Below the pieces are notes generated by a model. That model was not told the DNA's origin. It ran no database searches and saw only the letters and a list, made by a program, of their open reading frames with translations. A stretch of 64,000 bases of DNA from Calvatia gigantea (lineage: Eukaryota; Basidiomycota; Agaricomycetes; Agaricales; Lycoperdaceae): the NCBI GenBank assembly GCA_025093985.1, contig JACAAK010000002.1:1240001-1304000 (forward strand). The letters run 5' to 3'. Below, piece by piece: positions 12,901 through 23,587 of this stretch. Position numbers and translations under genes: made by a program. The stretch's first letter is position 1, and each line of letters begins with the position of its first letter.

Positions 12901-14100
12901 TTGGCAAGGGATCCTTTCTACGATTGGGTATCGGGGAGAAAAATTTCGAGGCTAGGTCTGAAAGTTCATCCAAAGATTCTACTCCGCTGGGTTCAGCGAA
13001 GGAAATAACTTCGCAAAGGACTCACGCACCTTTTCCAAGAATACATAGATTCATGCGACTCGCACAGTACTCTTCTATCCACCATTCCACCAGCCTTCGG
13101 CGCGTTTCACGCCCAACTGCACCACCGTCGGCCTCCGTTTCTGAGGGAGAAGGGGAAGGTACACGAGGCGAGGAAACAGAATTTGAAAGACCAGAATCCT
13201 TCAGCGACGTAGCCCCATCTAGCTTCCCTTGCGCCCTGAGCTCTCTCGCAGCCTTCGACAAACTGTCACGGTTGCCTGTTCCAAATTTGCTCCAGACATG
13301 ACCGGGCTTGCTCAGATGCTTATTGAGCTGAAAGACTCGCCAAACGTCACTCTGGTGATTCTTCTTATTCTCGGAATCCACGGCATTTAACTCGCGGGAA
13401 GTACAAGACGGTGCGAAGAGTGGGGAATGGAAGAACCCGGAGAATCGTTCGATAGCGCCAGTCAAGGCCGACGTAGTGACGTTGAAGTAATAGTTCGTGT
13501 TTGTAGTCGACGTATACGCATTGGATCCTCCATTGTTTTTAGAAAGGTACTGGAACACCTTGAGCACATTGAAGATCAGAATAAGGCATTCGGCTTACCT
13601 CTTGATATTCATTCTCGCGGGGAAATTGTTCGGTTCCCTGTTTCAATATCAAGCAGTGGAAAGGAAAGAAACCAAACATGCTTACCATGAATAATAAGTG
13701 TTCACAAAAATGAGCAAGTCCAGGCATATCTGGCTAATTTTGTATGCAAGAATGGGCATGGGTGAATAGCGCGATCGGGAAAACAACGTACTGGATCAGC
13801 AAGGTGTCCTACAGCGACATCGAGACTCGCGGCAGCTTTGTCTGCCTCGATGTCGTGCACAAGGGTCGCCTTCAGGCCGTTATCCAACTGAACAATCCGG
13901 TAATCCCGTACGTCCCTTGGTGATTTCTCGATGGGCTTCATGAACATCGAATAGGGAGGAACACTGGGATCAGCTGGAATGACACGTTTCCAGTCAGACC
14001 CAGAAAGCGTCGCCATTGGACTTGAGATGTATGGGACAGTAAGATGCTTTGTGCGGACAAGTGCCACTCGGTGGGGGAGTAGCAATGCACGCCCAAGCAT
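9906..14100 (-). CDS. STE23: Insulin-degrading-enzyme-type M16 metallopeptidase (Ste23/IDE)
   Basis: This zinc metallopeptidase of the M16A (insulinase/pitrilysin) family clears short peptides and, in yeast, helps process a-factor. The inverted zinc motif HFCEH is in GLAHFCEHLLFM near 13730-13690. The downstream ligand block RELNAVDSENKKN is near 13400, after GGSNAYTSTTNTNYYF. The C-terminal half has RTQEQLGYIVSCTTWN near 10740, the conserved inactive-domain block. The gene has many introns. I chose ATG 14100: the frame is open a little further but only reaches a TTG. From this ATG the protein begins MLGRALLLPHRVALVRTKHL, a basic, acid-free stretch resembling a mitochondrial targeting signal. 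A second in-frame methionine (MATLSGSDWKRV) could give a cytosolic form. An imperfect 70-bp repeat lies just upstream. Confidence 0.93.
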
Positions 14101-14192
14101 ATGAACGCAGTGTTGATAATCCCCTGCACGGCCCAAAAATGGGCAAACTGCTTCCAAAACATGTTACATAAGCCGGTCCCTTTGACCTGTGT

Positions 14193-14348
14193 GGTACCCA
14201 GAAATCAGGCGCCGAGTGTGAGGGTACTCAGGTTAATTGATCTTTATCAGGAGCACAGATACTTCATACCAGTTCATAGGTACCCAGAAATTAGGCGCCG
14301 AGTGTGAGGGTACTCAGGTTAATTGATCTTTATCAGGAGCACAGGTAC
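14193..14348. repeat. Direct repeat, two 70-bp copies
   Basis: Copy 1 is 14193-14262 and copy 2 is 14279-14348, separated by 16 bases (period 86). Each starts GGTACCCAGAAAT and ends in a GCACAG(A/G)TAC motif. I count two differences between the copies. They lie 93-248 bases upstream of the M16 peptidase start codon, so they are in its 5' flank. Confidence 0.9.
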
Positions 14349-14439
14349 ATACTTGATGGCAAGCCCATATAATATTTGACATTTGAATAACAAGAGACAG
14401 GGAGAGAAAAGGGGGGAAACACCACAAAGACAAAAGATC

Positions 14440-14520
14440 CGACGCCAGCAAGATTCGAACCTGCGCCCTCAAAGAGGAACAGATCTTTGGGCACATATCC
14501 CGCCTTCTTTGACTAGAGGG
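14440..14520 (-). pseudogene. tRNA-like sequence, class II type, probable tRNA pseudogene
   Basis: On the minus strand the 3' half looks like a tRNA. A T-arm with stem GCAGG/CTTGC encloses TTCGAAT and gives a perfect B-box (GGTTCGAATC). It is followed by TGGCGTC plus G as acceptor strand and discriminator, then a TTTT Pol III terminator a few bases on. Before the T-arm lies a hairpin CCTC-TTT-GAGG that fits the long variable arm of Leu/Ser tRNAs. The A-box-like stretch TAGTCAAAGAAGG is present. However, no upstream GACGCCA exists to pair with the acceptor 3' strand, and the anticodon arm is not convincing. I therefore call it a degenerate tRNA; the 5' limit is approximate. Confidence 0.5.
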
Positions 14521-14648
14521 TCCATATAAAAGATCGTTGCAAGATACATAGACAATAAAATAGCTGTAGCATGGTGATATACAATAATATAGTGTCTATC
14601 ATGGGGGGGCCCGGGGAATAAAACAAGACCATGGACAGTAAAATGGTG

Positions 14649-17600
14649 TCAGAAGAAAAGCTCCCACAAAATTTCCCAGACCGACCCGCCATATTGTACC
14701 AGCTTTTCCTTTGCGAAAGGGAGTTTAAGATCGGGTATAGCCATGGACCTTAGTGTAGCTTGGACTCTACCCAGGCCGAGCATCTCCAACACAGAGGTAA
14801 AAGAATGCGTCACAGTGAGGGAGTTTTGTGGCGCGGATATAGTTGTCGGCGATGCAGTGGATTCACTAGAGGTTGAGAAGACAGAGGTTGGAGTGGGGAG
14901 AGGGGCAGGGGAATAAGATACTGAGGGCGGCGCATGCAAAGACGATAAATGTATATTTAGTGTTGGTTTAGCTGATTGTAGCGAGTTGGATGAGCAATAG
15001 GTCACAATGTTCACCATAGTAGTCGTCACCGTGACCGTGTGGTCAACGACGACCAAGTTTGTAGAATTGATGAGGTTATCAGAAGGCGCTTGCATCTGGG
15101 GAAGCTTCTGCAAGAGGAGGACGGGAAGCAGAATGCAGATCCAAAGTAGTGGATTCAGTAGGTATGACCACGAAAAAGAGCCTTCCGCCCTTGAACAGCT
15201 CAGCTCAACAAAAACTTGGGGTGAGAAAAGCTCGTCCTGGGCAAAGTGGAACAGCCTCTCTCCCCCGGAGTGAGAGTGCTGGTGTTCAAGGTTCGAATGG
15301 ACTTTTGAATATTTGAACCCTTAACCATTTAAACGTCAACGGATGGAATTCAGATATTTTGGTTTGCACTCACCTGTCAATCTTTCAAGTTTGATTTCTA
15401 GCGTACGGACGGGCAAGGTGAACGTTGGCAATAACAGATTCCATCGTCGCCGCTTATTCCAGCTCGGGACCAGGGATGGTCTGGTCGGCTCGGTTTTTAC
15501 GATGTAGTCGATCACGACATGGTTTCCACCGGAAGGGCCAACACAAAATTTCGCCCAATTCGCCCATTCCGTACTGTCCATCGTTTCAAATGAAGCGCCA
15601 TGAAGGGCTTCACCATTTACAGATTGCTTTTCCGCATTAGTGATTGCGTACCGCACGGGTACACCGTCGACACTGGCACCCGCAATATGGACTTTTGGGG
15701 ACCGCGTTTCACCATTGTGATGTAATGGCGTACGTGAAGTACTCGGGCTAATTTGGGCCAATCCAAATTCTAACCAATTTGTCCCAGTATTGACAGGTAC
15801 GTTCAGGTGTATCTTGACAGCGTAGATGTCGGGTATTGAACCACGGCGGGAGAGGAGCGGCGTCACAAAGACTGTGACTGAGGGAATTATTGGGGGACCA
15901 ACCGGGGTACGGGGTGTCGTACTGGAGGGACTAGTGGTATTGAATAGTGCTAGAGGGTTTGAGCTGCCCGTTTGAGCCTGGGGTCGTCCAGAAATGCTGT
16001 TTGCCCGTGTCTTCCGAATGGCTTTGAGGGCAATTCGACCGCCATCAGCTCCGCACCGGGTAGAGCCACCTTTTTGCAAAACCGTTTTCCGTGTTTGTGG
16101 GTCTCTGTATATATCACCAGACGGACTATAGACCTCCACGACAGTATTACTGCAATTAACCTCGTTTCGAACCGTGAATTTCGTCGTTTCTGCGTCCGCC
16201 GCTAACACTGTAAAATGCGGCAAGTTAACAGGTTCTGTTATTTCGGAATAGTCCAATGCGGGGCGGAGATCCTGGATGCTGCCGATTCGAGAAAGACTAG
16301 TTCGAGGCGTGACGAGAATCGTTCCCGTGATGGTGAAAGTGAGCGGCGTTTTGTTTGGGGGAAGGATCTCGTTCATATTGAGATGGAGTGTCAGAGGAGC
16401 TCCAGGGCGGGAGGCAGCAACGGATTGGGACAGGGAGACCGAAGATAAGGCTTCGAGATTAGACGAAGTTGAAGTTGTAGGATCATTTAAGCCTAAGCCT
16501 TCAAAAGAGTATTCAGGAACGCTTTGAGAGGGTAGAGGGGCTCGAAGAAGGGATGGTGTTGAGGATGGATCGCCTCTTGGTCTCCCGTTTGCCTGCGCTG
16601 ATGGACCATCAGGAGAGGAAGAAATGAGCATTCGTGGAAGAGACGAGTCTACCGAAGAGGTTCTGGAGGAAATGTGATAATCCAGACATCCTTCCCCTGC
16701 GACATTGAAGCCAGTGTAGCCCACCCCTCCACCGACATCCCATTCAGATGACCGGCCTTCAAGCCACCGAACGTCTGAATTCTTGGTTACAAGCCCAATG
16801 TCCATTCCCAACAACGTAGCCACTCCCGGAAACCAGATACCCTTGCAAGTGGCCTTGTACTCGACATCCATGACGATTCCTTCGGTCGCTTCGACATTAT
16901 CACCTTTCTTTCTCTCCCGCACTACACAAGTCATTTCGCTCTTGACGTCTTTGACTCCAACTTTGCGTCTGGTATCCCCGCCAGCAGTGGTCTCATCAAA
17001 AGATTTCATTGGTTTCGCCCATCGAACGCGAACCCTATCTGTACTTGGGAACGTTCCCTGAATCCCGAACCCATCAGGAAAACCATTTATCGAGGAATCG
17101 CTTGACTCATCATCCGCAAAATGATTGTAAGAGCTTGCACGCGAGAGGCGATTGGAGATTGTTCGTGTGACATGTGGATCTGAAGTGAGGTCCCACGAGT
17201 TGGCATCATCTTCAACCGATGAGAGTGAGGCAAAAGATGATGCAGCGTTTGAAGGAGGAAATATCCGGAGTCTGATGTTATTCTGCAGGCAGCGCGGAGT
17301 AGGAATGGAAAGCTGCAGATCACATCACGTCGATTCATCAAGTGACATCAAATGATGAGATTCCTCTTAAACACTTACAAGGTATGGAGACCGAGGGGGC
17401 CGTGTAACATAAGGAACCCACATATCTACGCTCGCCATGAATTGGGAATGGTTGCGGTCGCTAAGAGAAAGGCGTCTTTTCTGATGAAATGGATGACTTG
17501 AATGCTCTGGTTCGACTTCCGACCGCGAATGGTCCTGGCTTGGGAACTGCCTGGGCAAGACATATGCAATGTGATACCCACTGACTAGTATTTGACCTGT

Positions 17601-18244
17601 GTACTGGGGGTCAACAAGCGGAATGGCGGTAAGCTCGGGTTCCGAAACATGATTCGTCGAAGCTGTAGGTGATACAATGTTTGGAGTTGAGTTGAGATGG
17701 GATGCGGTGTCAAAAGTAGTGGGAAGTCGGGCTGGGAGGTTCAGAGCTCTGGCTGCGTTGTGCAACAAAGGCGATGCCGCGGATGAAAAATTGTAAGGCG
17801 CCGAGTTACCATCCAATGGGTGAATCTGAGAAGTTAATATTTTGACATTTTCCTCTGTGATGGCCTCATTAGACAATGAGAGGTAGAGACGACCAGATTC
17901 TTACCAGGAAACAGTGCGATAGTGGATCCTGGTGTAACAGAATCAACAGGAATGGAGAGCTATGGAAGGACTTGTTTGCCTGCTTACACCAGAAGGTTCG
18001 AGAAACTTACTTTCATGTACATCTTTACCGATGCCCCATCTTGCCCCTGCTTCGCCTTTCCCTCAATAACAACTCGTGTCACGATATTCATCCTTACGAC
18101 CTGTCCGGCTGAAGTGACGGTTGCAGAATAACTGTGCGTAGACGGAGGACTCATTGGCCAAGAAGGGTGGGACCGTGAAGGCGTAGGTGTAGAGGTTGGT
18201 GCTGTATAAGCGGTAGAGCTTCGTGATGAAATTGACACAGGCAT
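14649..18244 (-). CDS. Unrecognised large protein with C-terminal transmembrane segment
   Basis: I do not recognise this family. The start is ATG 18244 (MPVSISSRSSTAY). Exons are inferred at about 18244-18010, 17955-17887, 17840-17375, 17320-15355 and 15265-14649, giving roughly 1,100 residues. The N-terminal 80 residues are Ser/Thr/Pro-rich, followed by a beta-rich stretch around NIVTRVVIEGKAKQG. Next come YTGQILVSGYHIAYVLP and a long Ser/Pro-rich region containing several beta-strand-like blocks such as TPLTFTITGTILV. The last exon encodes one hydrophobic helix (WSYLLNPLLWICILLPVLLL, about 15165-15106) and then a Ser/Thr-rich tail of about 140 residues. Splicing restores one frame throughout, so the gene looks intact. 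A membrane-anchored, possibly scaffold-like role is only a guess from composition. Confidence 0.75.
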
Positions 18245-18599
18245 AGTCTGTATGCGTCGTCCCAGGTCGGAAATGTGTTGTACAACAAGGTGATGATCGC
18301 TTATGCGGGACGTGCGTCGGCAGAACCAGATACCAGTATGAGTGTTGCTTTGAACGATTGCGCCGTCAAGTTGGTAGACGCGCGCAAGGTGAACACAAAA
18401 AGCGTTGTCACGAGAAGAAGCGCGTCTACAATCCGACGCGTCCACCACTCCAATCAACAAAGGGAACCTTGCTCACCGGCCCGGTGAACCTGATTAGGCT
18501 CTTTCGCACAAGGCTTCTGGTCGGGATCAATAGAGTTACGAACAGGCCCAAAAATGTAAGACGCGCGCGAGACTGGACTACATGCTGATTATAGAATTT

Positions 18600-20811
18600 C
18601 TACTGGGCCCAAGGACTACGAAGGAGCTCGAGCAAATAATTTGCCTCCTCACCGTAATTAACTGGTTCGATCCGCGAGATTCCATATCGAACACGGACTC
18701 GATCCTGCAGAGAAGTACAAAGTGATATGTGAGTTTAAAACCATCACAAAGTAGGCCTTAACATACATCGAATGAGTCCTTTTTGGCCCGGCATGAGAAG
18801 TTGAAAGTATGGCAATTCGCCTTGTGGATGAGGGCGTTATATTTATTTTCATTTTGCATCTACGGAAACATTTGAGAACCTAACAAAACAAATGAGTGAA
18901 GTCGAGACGTACCTTGATGTCATGCAGCTCATTCGCAGTCATTCCAAAGATGGTAATGCCTGCGTCGTTGAATCCCTGGAGCCAGGCCTGACCAGACCAG
19001 TCTGCCACAGCCATAGAGATAATGTATCTAGGATGACTGAGAATTTGAAGGTCCGTGCACGTAGACAAACGCTCACCGATATTCGGGCGTCTCAGCTCTG
19101 TTACCGCATTTGTCACAAACCCAAGAATTTCCATCTACAACCATCTTCTTGCTGCAGTTCGCACCTGTACAAGCAGGATACGAGACATTTTCCCCCCGAA
19201 TATGGACTATCGTTGCTCGAGTCGAAAAGAAATCAACTTTGTCTCCCATCCCTAGCTCTGATTCCTTGATGTCATTCAAACTGCGCGCTTCTGCTCTGTT
19301 GAATCCCATTACAGGACCTCCACCCGCACCAATCACCGTTTTGGCCTGGAATGACATATCTGCACCCTGAGAGTCATACCAACCACGAAGTGTGAAGCAT
19401 TCCTCGATTGGAGGATCAGCTTGCATGTGACTGGACGTCGTCATTGAAAGGGAAACTCCTGAAAATAATGAATAGCGGTCAAGTCCCAAAGTACAGTGAT
19501 ACACACCCCCGAAGTCTCCGACTTTGACACCTCTAAAAGCGACGACCGAGTTCAGATCGGTGTTAAATGACTGAGCTTGTCTGCCCCATAACGTCATTTG
19601 CACGGAACATCCAGATTTGTCAACCAAGGTGAGCTCTCGTTTGTGAAGCTACCCAGCCCTCAGCTTCGACAAGGATCTCTAAGAATTGCGCATCACGTAC
19701 CTGTCGGTTCGTCTGCCTCGTTGTAATTTCCGAAACAGGACTTATTTCCTTAACAACACCAATGACATCTACAACCTGCGTCAAACCACAATGATCAAAA
19801 CCTGGTGAATCTCCATACCACAAATGCTGTCCTTCCCAAGAGTTTCCAGCTGATCAAGAGGGATAAATTTGAATTTGAATTGAGGCACCCCACCGGCCTC
19901 GTGACACTAAAAGGAATTGAGTCACTGGACAATTGCAATGACAGGACTACTCACCTCTTCGATGTGGGTGTTCCTATCGAGGCTTAATTCATAGTCGTTC
20001 GATAGGTTTGAAAACTTTTTCTTGGCGAAATTAACCCGGGCCTTGGAAAGGTAATACACTTTGCCCTCATCCAACCGCGAATATAGCTCGTCAGCAACGG
20101 TGTTAAAGGCTGTGGCTTTAATCTCGCCAGTGTCATCCATAAGTGTGACGCTGAATAGCTTGCCCTCGCCTCGTGGATTGGACCAAGTCTTGATTTCACT
20201 TTTTTGGGTGACTCGAGCCTTGATCGTCCAGTTGTTTTGATACGGGCTCAAGCCTTCAATAGGGAAAGTTGACGGCGAACGCGCATAAGCGCTGATTCCC
20301 TGCTGATTCTGATTTACAGGGTGCGGCTGTTGCTGAGCACTGCTGGTAGTTGCTATTGCCGGGGTGCTGACAGCAGCCACATTTTCTGCGGCCGCATTTC
20401 CGTCCTGCCCAACCAGGGCCTGTGGTTCACCGATCTTTTCGTTTGGATTCCCAAGAACGCGTACGCTGAGGAGGATCACCAGCCTACCGCTCATAAATTA
20501 AAAGAACACCCATAACGACGAAACAACACTCACCGCTTGTCCTGAACAGTATTGCATGTCGCCCTCTCAATAACAGCAACAGAAAACCGCTTGATTTCCT
20601 CACTCTCCACTAAAGCATTGCATTGAGTCGCTAGCATAGCTTGGATGAAATGTGTGCCATCTGATATAATCAGGCGGTAGCGGTCATTCCCAGTCCCAAC
20701 TTTCTTCACTGACAGAAATTGTATGACATGTTCTTTAGTGTATGAATCCCCGTCATACGGAGAAAGTTGTAACTGCGCACAGCTGCCAGGGGTAAGTCGG
20801 AAAGACGACAT
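18600..20811 (-). CDS. RFA1: Replication protein A large subunit RPA1/Rfa1
   Basis: RPA1 is the large subunit of the single-strand DNA-binding heterotrimer used in replication, repair and recombination. The start at ATG 20811 gives MSSFRLTPGSCAQLQLSPYD, and the N-terminal OB fold continues to about residue 100. The middle contains the Gln/Ala linker and DBD-A (NWTIKARVTQKSEIKTWSNP, GEGKLFSVTLMDDTGEIKAT). DBD-C carries the zinc ribbon CTGANCSKKM...CDKC near 19170-19100, with all four cysteines present. The last exons encode KYNALIHKANCHTFNFSCRA and end VNYGEEANYLLELLRSPWAQ, the family's usual tail. An ACGCGT site lies 20 bases upstream of the start. No break was seen. Confidence 0.95.
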
Positions 20812-21260
20812 GGTTGTGGATGTGGAGAGGGACGCGTCTCGCGACCACCCAATATTGGACACAGCGTGACGGCACGCCCTTTCGTGGGAACAACGCCTGG
20901 TATCCAACTACAAATCCCGCTGAAGAAGACAAGATCCGTATACGACAAGTTCAGATTTCGGCGCGATTTGCAGCCAGCGCTGTTGCTTCCAGACTTACTC
21001 GCCTCCGATACCCATTTGTCACTGTAACATACGACCGCCGGGGACCGCGATGAACTTACGACCTGTCTCTGAATTCGGATAAGCACCCATTCCTTGCCTT
21101 AAATTCAGTTGAGGAAATGTAAAGACGCGCACCTGAATGACATATGTCAAACAAATCTCCCTGTGGACACAACTAAATAGCTTCCTTGACAACTCATTTG
21201 CCTCCTTTCCATGCTGTCACGACCAGTAATGAACTTCATAAGTGCAGATTACGGACTATA
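20812..21260. other. Intergenic, 5' flank of RPA1
   Basis: No supported gene. This is the presumed promoter of RPA1. A small plus-strand open frame at 20814-21053 has no recognisable content and is best seen as chance. Confidence 0.6.
20832..20837. promoter_or_regulatory. ACGCGT (MluI cell-cycle box-like) in RPA1 5' flank
   Basis: A palindromic ACGCGT lies 20 bases before the RPA1 start codon. In fungi MBF binds this hexamer in front of DNA-replication genes, RPA genes included. The site is very close to the start codon, so it may sit in the 5' UTR and could be chance. Confidence 0.35.
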
Positions 21261-21894
21261 TACTATCATTGTTCACTTGTTGGACCCGTACCCAGTGTTG
21301 GACCCCTGCAGTATCTCCTCCCCTGCTATATGTACTGACTCAATATCTGACATGTATGTACATCTAATACCAGGGAATGTAACTGTGTAATTCAATTTCA
21401 GAAAAACCTCAGTGGAGAGCCAGGAAAAAAAAATTTGTTGCAAAATGTGGCTCAAGAGGTGGGAATTTGCCACTGATCACTCAGATCCTTTCTGATCCTG
21501 GTAAGCTTTTGGCTTGGTTTTTTCTTGCAAGGATGAAGACTGTACCTGTGAACATGCTTGTAATATTCCAGCTTTACAAGTTGACTGAGTGTCTCGTTTA
21601 GTCATTGAGAAAGGTTGTGAGCATGACAATTAGGACCCTGCCAATGCTGTGAACTGCCTCAGGCCATTGTGACATGCTCATGACACCAGGGGTCCAACAA
21701 GTGAACACTTCAACTTGTCTAACTAGAATCACCCCAATGTAGTCATCAGTCAGGATAAAATCCCCCAAAATTCAGACACATGGAAAGAAGATACTAGCAC
21801 ACAAATCTGCAAATTTATATCTGAAAACATGTGGTGTGGAAGGAATGAGACTGAAACTATCAGAAAAGGGACCAACAAGTAAACAATGATAGTA
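21261..21894. mobile_element. 634-bp non-autonomous element with 27-bp terminal inverted repeats
   Basis: The left end (21261-21287, TACTATCATTGTTCACTTGT then TGGACCC) and the right end (21868-21894, reverse complement) match at 25 of 27 positions. A third, inverted copy of the inner part (GGGTCCAACAAGTGAACA, 21690-21707) lies inside, suggesting nesting or a subterminal repeat. The interior is AT-rich and has no coding capacity for a transposase. The outermost TA on each side could be a duplicated TA target, as in Tc1/mariner-type elements, but this is not certain. Confidence 0.65.
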
Positions 21895-22123
21895 CATGCT
21901 AGTGCTCTTTAAAACTGCGTGAATATAAATATGATCAAGTTGCTATCAATAGGATAAATAAATAAGTCAATATTTTATGTTGGTCAAAATATAAGGAGTA
22001 TTAGCATGGCCAATGATAGATTACTCGAAGCAATGTGAATAAGGAGAACACCAATAAAGTCTTGTAAGATAGTTCCAATGATTTGGTATGCCGAATCCGA
22101 GCGACAACAGGTCTCTCCCCCAT
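21895..22123. other. Intergenic, AT-rich
   Basis: Sequence between the inverted-repeat element and the stop codon of the dioxygenase gene. No feature supported beyond 3' UTR. Confidence 0.5.
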
Positions 22124-23587
22124 TTACGACCTCCCCGGAAGCGCAGTTCGTTTCGTAGCATCTCGTCCGTGCTTGAGGAGTGTTGTGACAGTGTTCCCAC
22201 CAGTACCCTGGGCACTTCTCTCTCTAGATTTCTCATCCCTCTGAAGGCGTGCCCAGGTGTTGGCGACGGGACAACCAGCCGCAGACTGCGAGTGAGCCAT
22301 GGTGACGATATAACGGCAGGCAATCTTAATATGTTCCGTTCGGAGCTTTTGCAAGGAGGCAATGACCGTATTAAACGGATCGCGAAGGATAGACTCCTCC
22401 TTGGCAAGGTCGCGGATGGGCTGAGGTAAGGACGCCAGGTAGGCAAGATATTCGCGATGTTTCCCCGGCATGTATTGCCGCATCTTTTCCATGAACTGGG
22501 TGTGCCCTGAAGACCCTTTGTTTGGATGAGCTTTGTGGTCGACACCGAGGAAAATGTCAAGAGCATGCATGACACTGCTCTGACCAGCAGAAGGACCGCT
22601 ACGCAGGAGAGCTTCATCTCTCGGGACACCCTCATATTTCCAACGAGGACCTTCACCGCCGCTACCATTGTACCAGGGACGGATCTGCCAGTAAAAAACG
22701 CCGGGGTCACAGATAGGGCGGACAGATTGAATAACCTCGTCAATATCACTGATTATCCCGGAAAGACGGATTAGGTCTCGCGAGACTTTAGCGACCGCAG
22801 CATAATCGCCTGCTTTGGGTGCTAGTCGACTGTAATCATCGAAAACACGTAGCATTTCTACGCCGATCAACTCCGCCCTTGCGGACGCGAGGTAAAAATT
22901 AGCTTCGTCTTCCGTTCCGGAGAAGAGGTACCTGAAACGGATGTTGTTCACCGAAAGGGGTTGATCGGGGTTGATGAGTTCGTAGTTCCAAAGAACGGTA
23001 TCAGCGAAAGTGAGCACTGGTGCTATTTGAAGTATTTTAGACACTTCTACCAGGGGTACTGCAATGGATTTGGGTACGACCAACATTTCCTGCGGGATTG
23101 GGGATGTGGGGGTGGAGTGAACGTAAAGGTGAACGAGCCACGAAAGAACGTAGTGGGCTCGCTGCAGCAGGCGTAAGTCAGAAGCTAATTCATGTATAGA
23201 AAGCGTCGGCCACTGTGCCAGAACGAGATTTGAGCAAGAGGATCCAGCAGAGAGGGGGGAGTCACTTACCGAGCCCACGTCGTCCCGCCACCTCTGACCA
23301 TCCTCACGTTTGGATAGAGTCTCTTCTGAGGCATCACTACCAAGACATACATGGCCAGCAGCAGATGCGAGACCATTTTCCCAGAGATCAAAAGAAGCTG
23401 GTAGTCGGGGAAGCGGAGTGGGCGGAAAGAAGCCAGTATGAGGGTCGACGTCGAAATCAACGAGTGAACGACTGTCAAGAGCCGAAAGGCGTGGAGCAGC
23501 TTGAAAGTAAGAATTATAAAGTGACAGAACAACGTCGAGTAGGGTGCCCACGGCGTGAGGAGGGGAGAGGATGAGCTGGAGAACCAT
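22124..23587 (-). CDS. Indoleamine 2,3-dioxygenase (tryptophan catabolism)
   Basis: This heme enzyme opens the indole ring of L-tryptophan to N-formylkynurenine, the first step toward NAD or tryptophan breakdown. Family blocks are visible: RAHYVLSWLVHLYVHS, PKSIAVPLVEVSKILQIAPV then LTFADTVLWNY, SSVMHALDIFLGVDH, MRQYMPGKHREYL, and HIKIACRYIVTMA, whose first residue is the expected proximal heme histidine. A GTGGN motif is near the C-terminus. The whole span is open, but 57 bases near 23268-23212 have GTAAGT...CAG ends and encode a non-conserved stretch (VSDSPLSAG...LVLAQ). I read these as an intron with no stop and a length divisible by three. Spliced length is about 467 residues, normal for fungal IDO. 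Confidence 0.93.
   Translation of the reverse strand: MVLQLILSPPHAVGTLLDVVLSLYNSYFQAAPRLSALDSRSLVDFDVDPHTGFFPPTPLPRLPASFDLWENGLASAAGHVCLGSDASEETLSKREDGQRWRDDVGSVSDSPLSAGSSCSNLVLAQWPTLSIHELASDLRLLQRAHYVLSWLVHLYVHSTPTSPIPQEMLVVPKSIAVPLVEVSKILQIAPVLTFADTVLWNYELINPDQPLSVNNIRFRYLFSGTEDEANFYLASARAELIGVEMLRVFDDYSRLAPKAGDYAAVAKVSRDLIRLSGIISDIDEVIQSVRPICDPGVFYWQIRPWYNGSGGEGPRWKYEGVPRDEALLRSGPSAGQSSVMHALDIFLGVDHKAHPNKGSSGHTQFMEKMRQYMPGKHREYLAYLASLPQPIRDLAKEESILRDPFNTVIASLQKLRTEHIKIACRYIVTMAHSQSAAGCPVANTWARLQRDEKSRERSAQGTGGNTVTTLLKHGRDATKRTALPGRS

Noticed and set aside
14101..14157. Longer N-terminus of the M16 peptidase
   Set aside because: It would begin at TTG; the first ATG is 14100 and gives a sensible leader.
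18245..18460. Longer N-terminus of the unknown membrane protein
   Set aside because: The open frame upstream of ATG 18244 starts only from TTG and has no other ATG in frame.
22021..22749. Minus-strand open frame of 242 residues overlapping the dioxygenase
   Set aside because: Out of frame with the conserved IDO frame and with no recognisable content.
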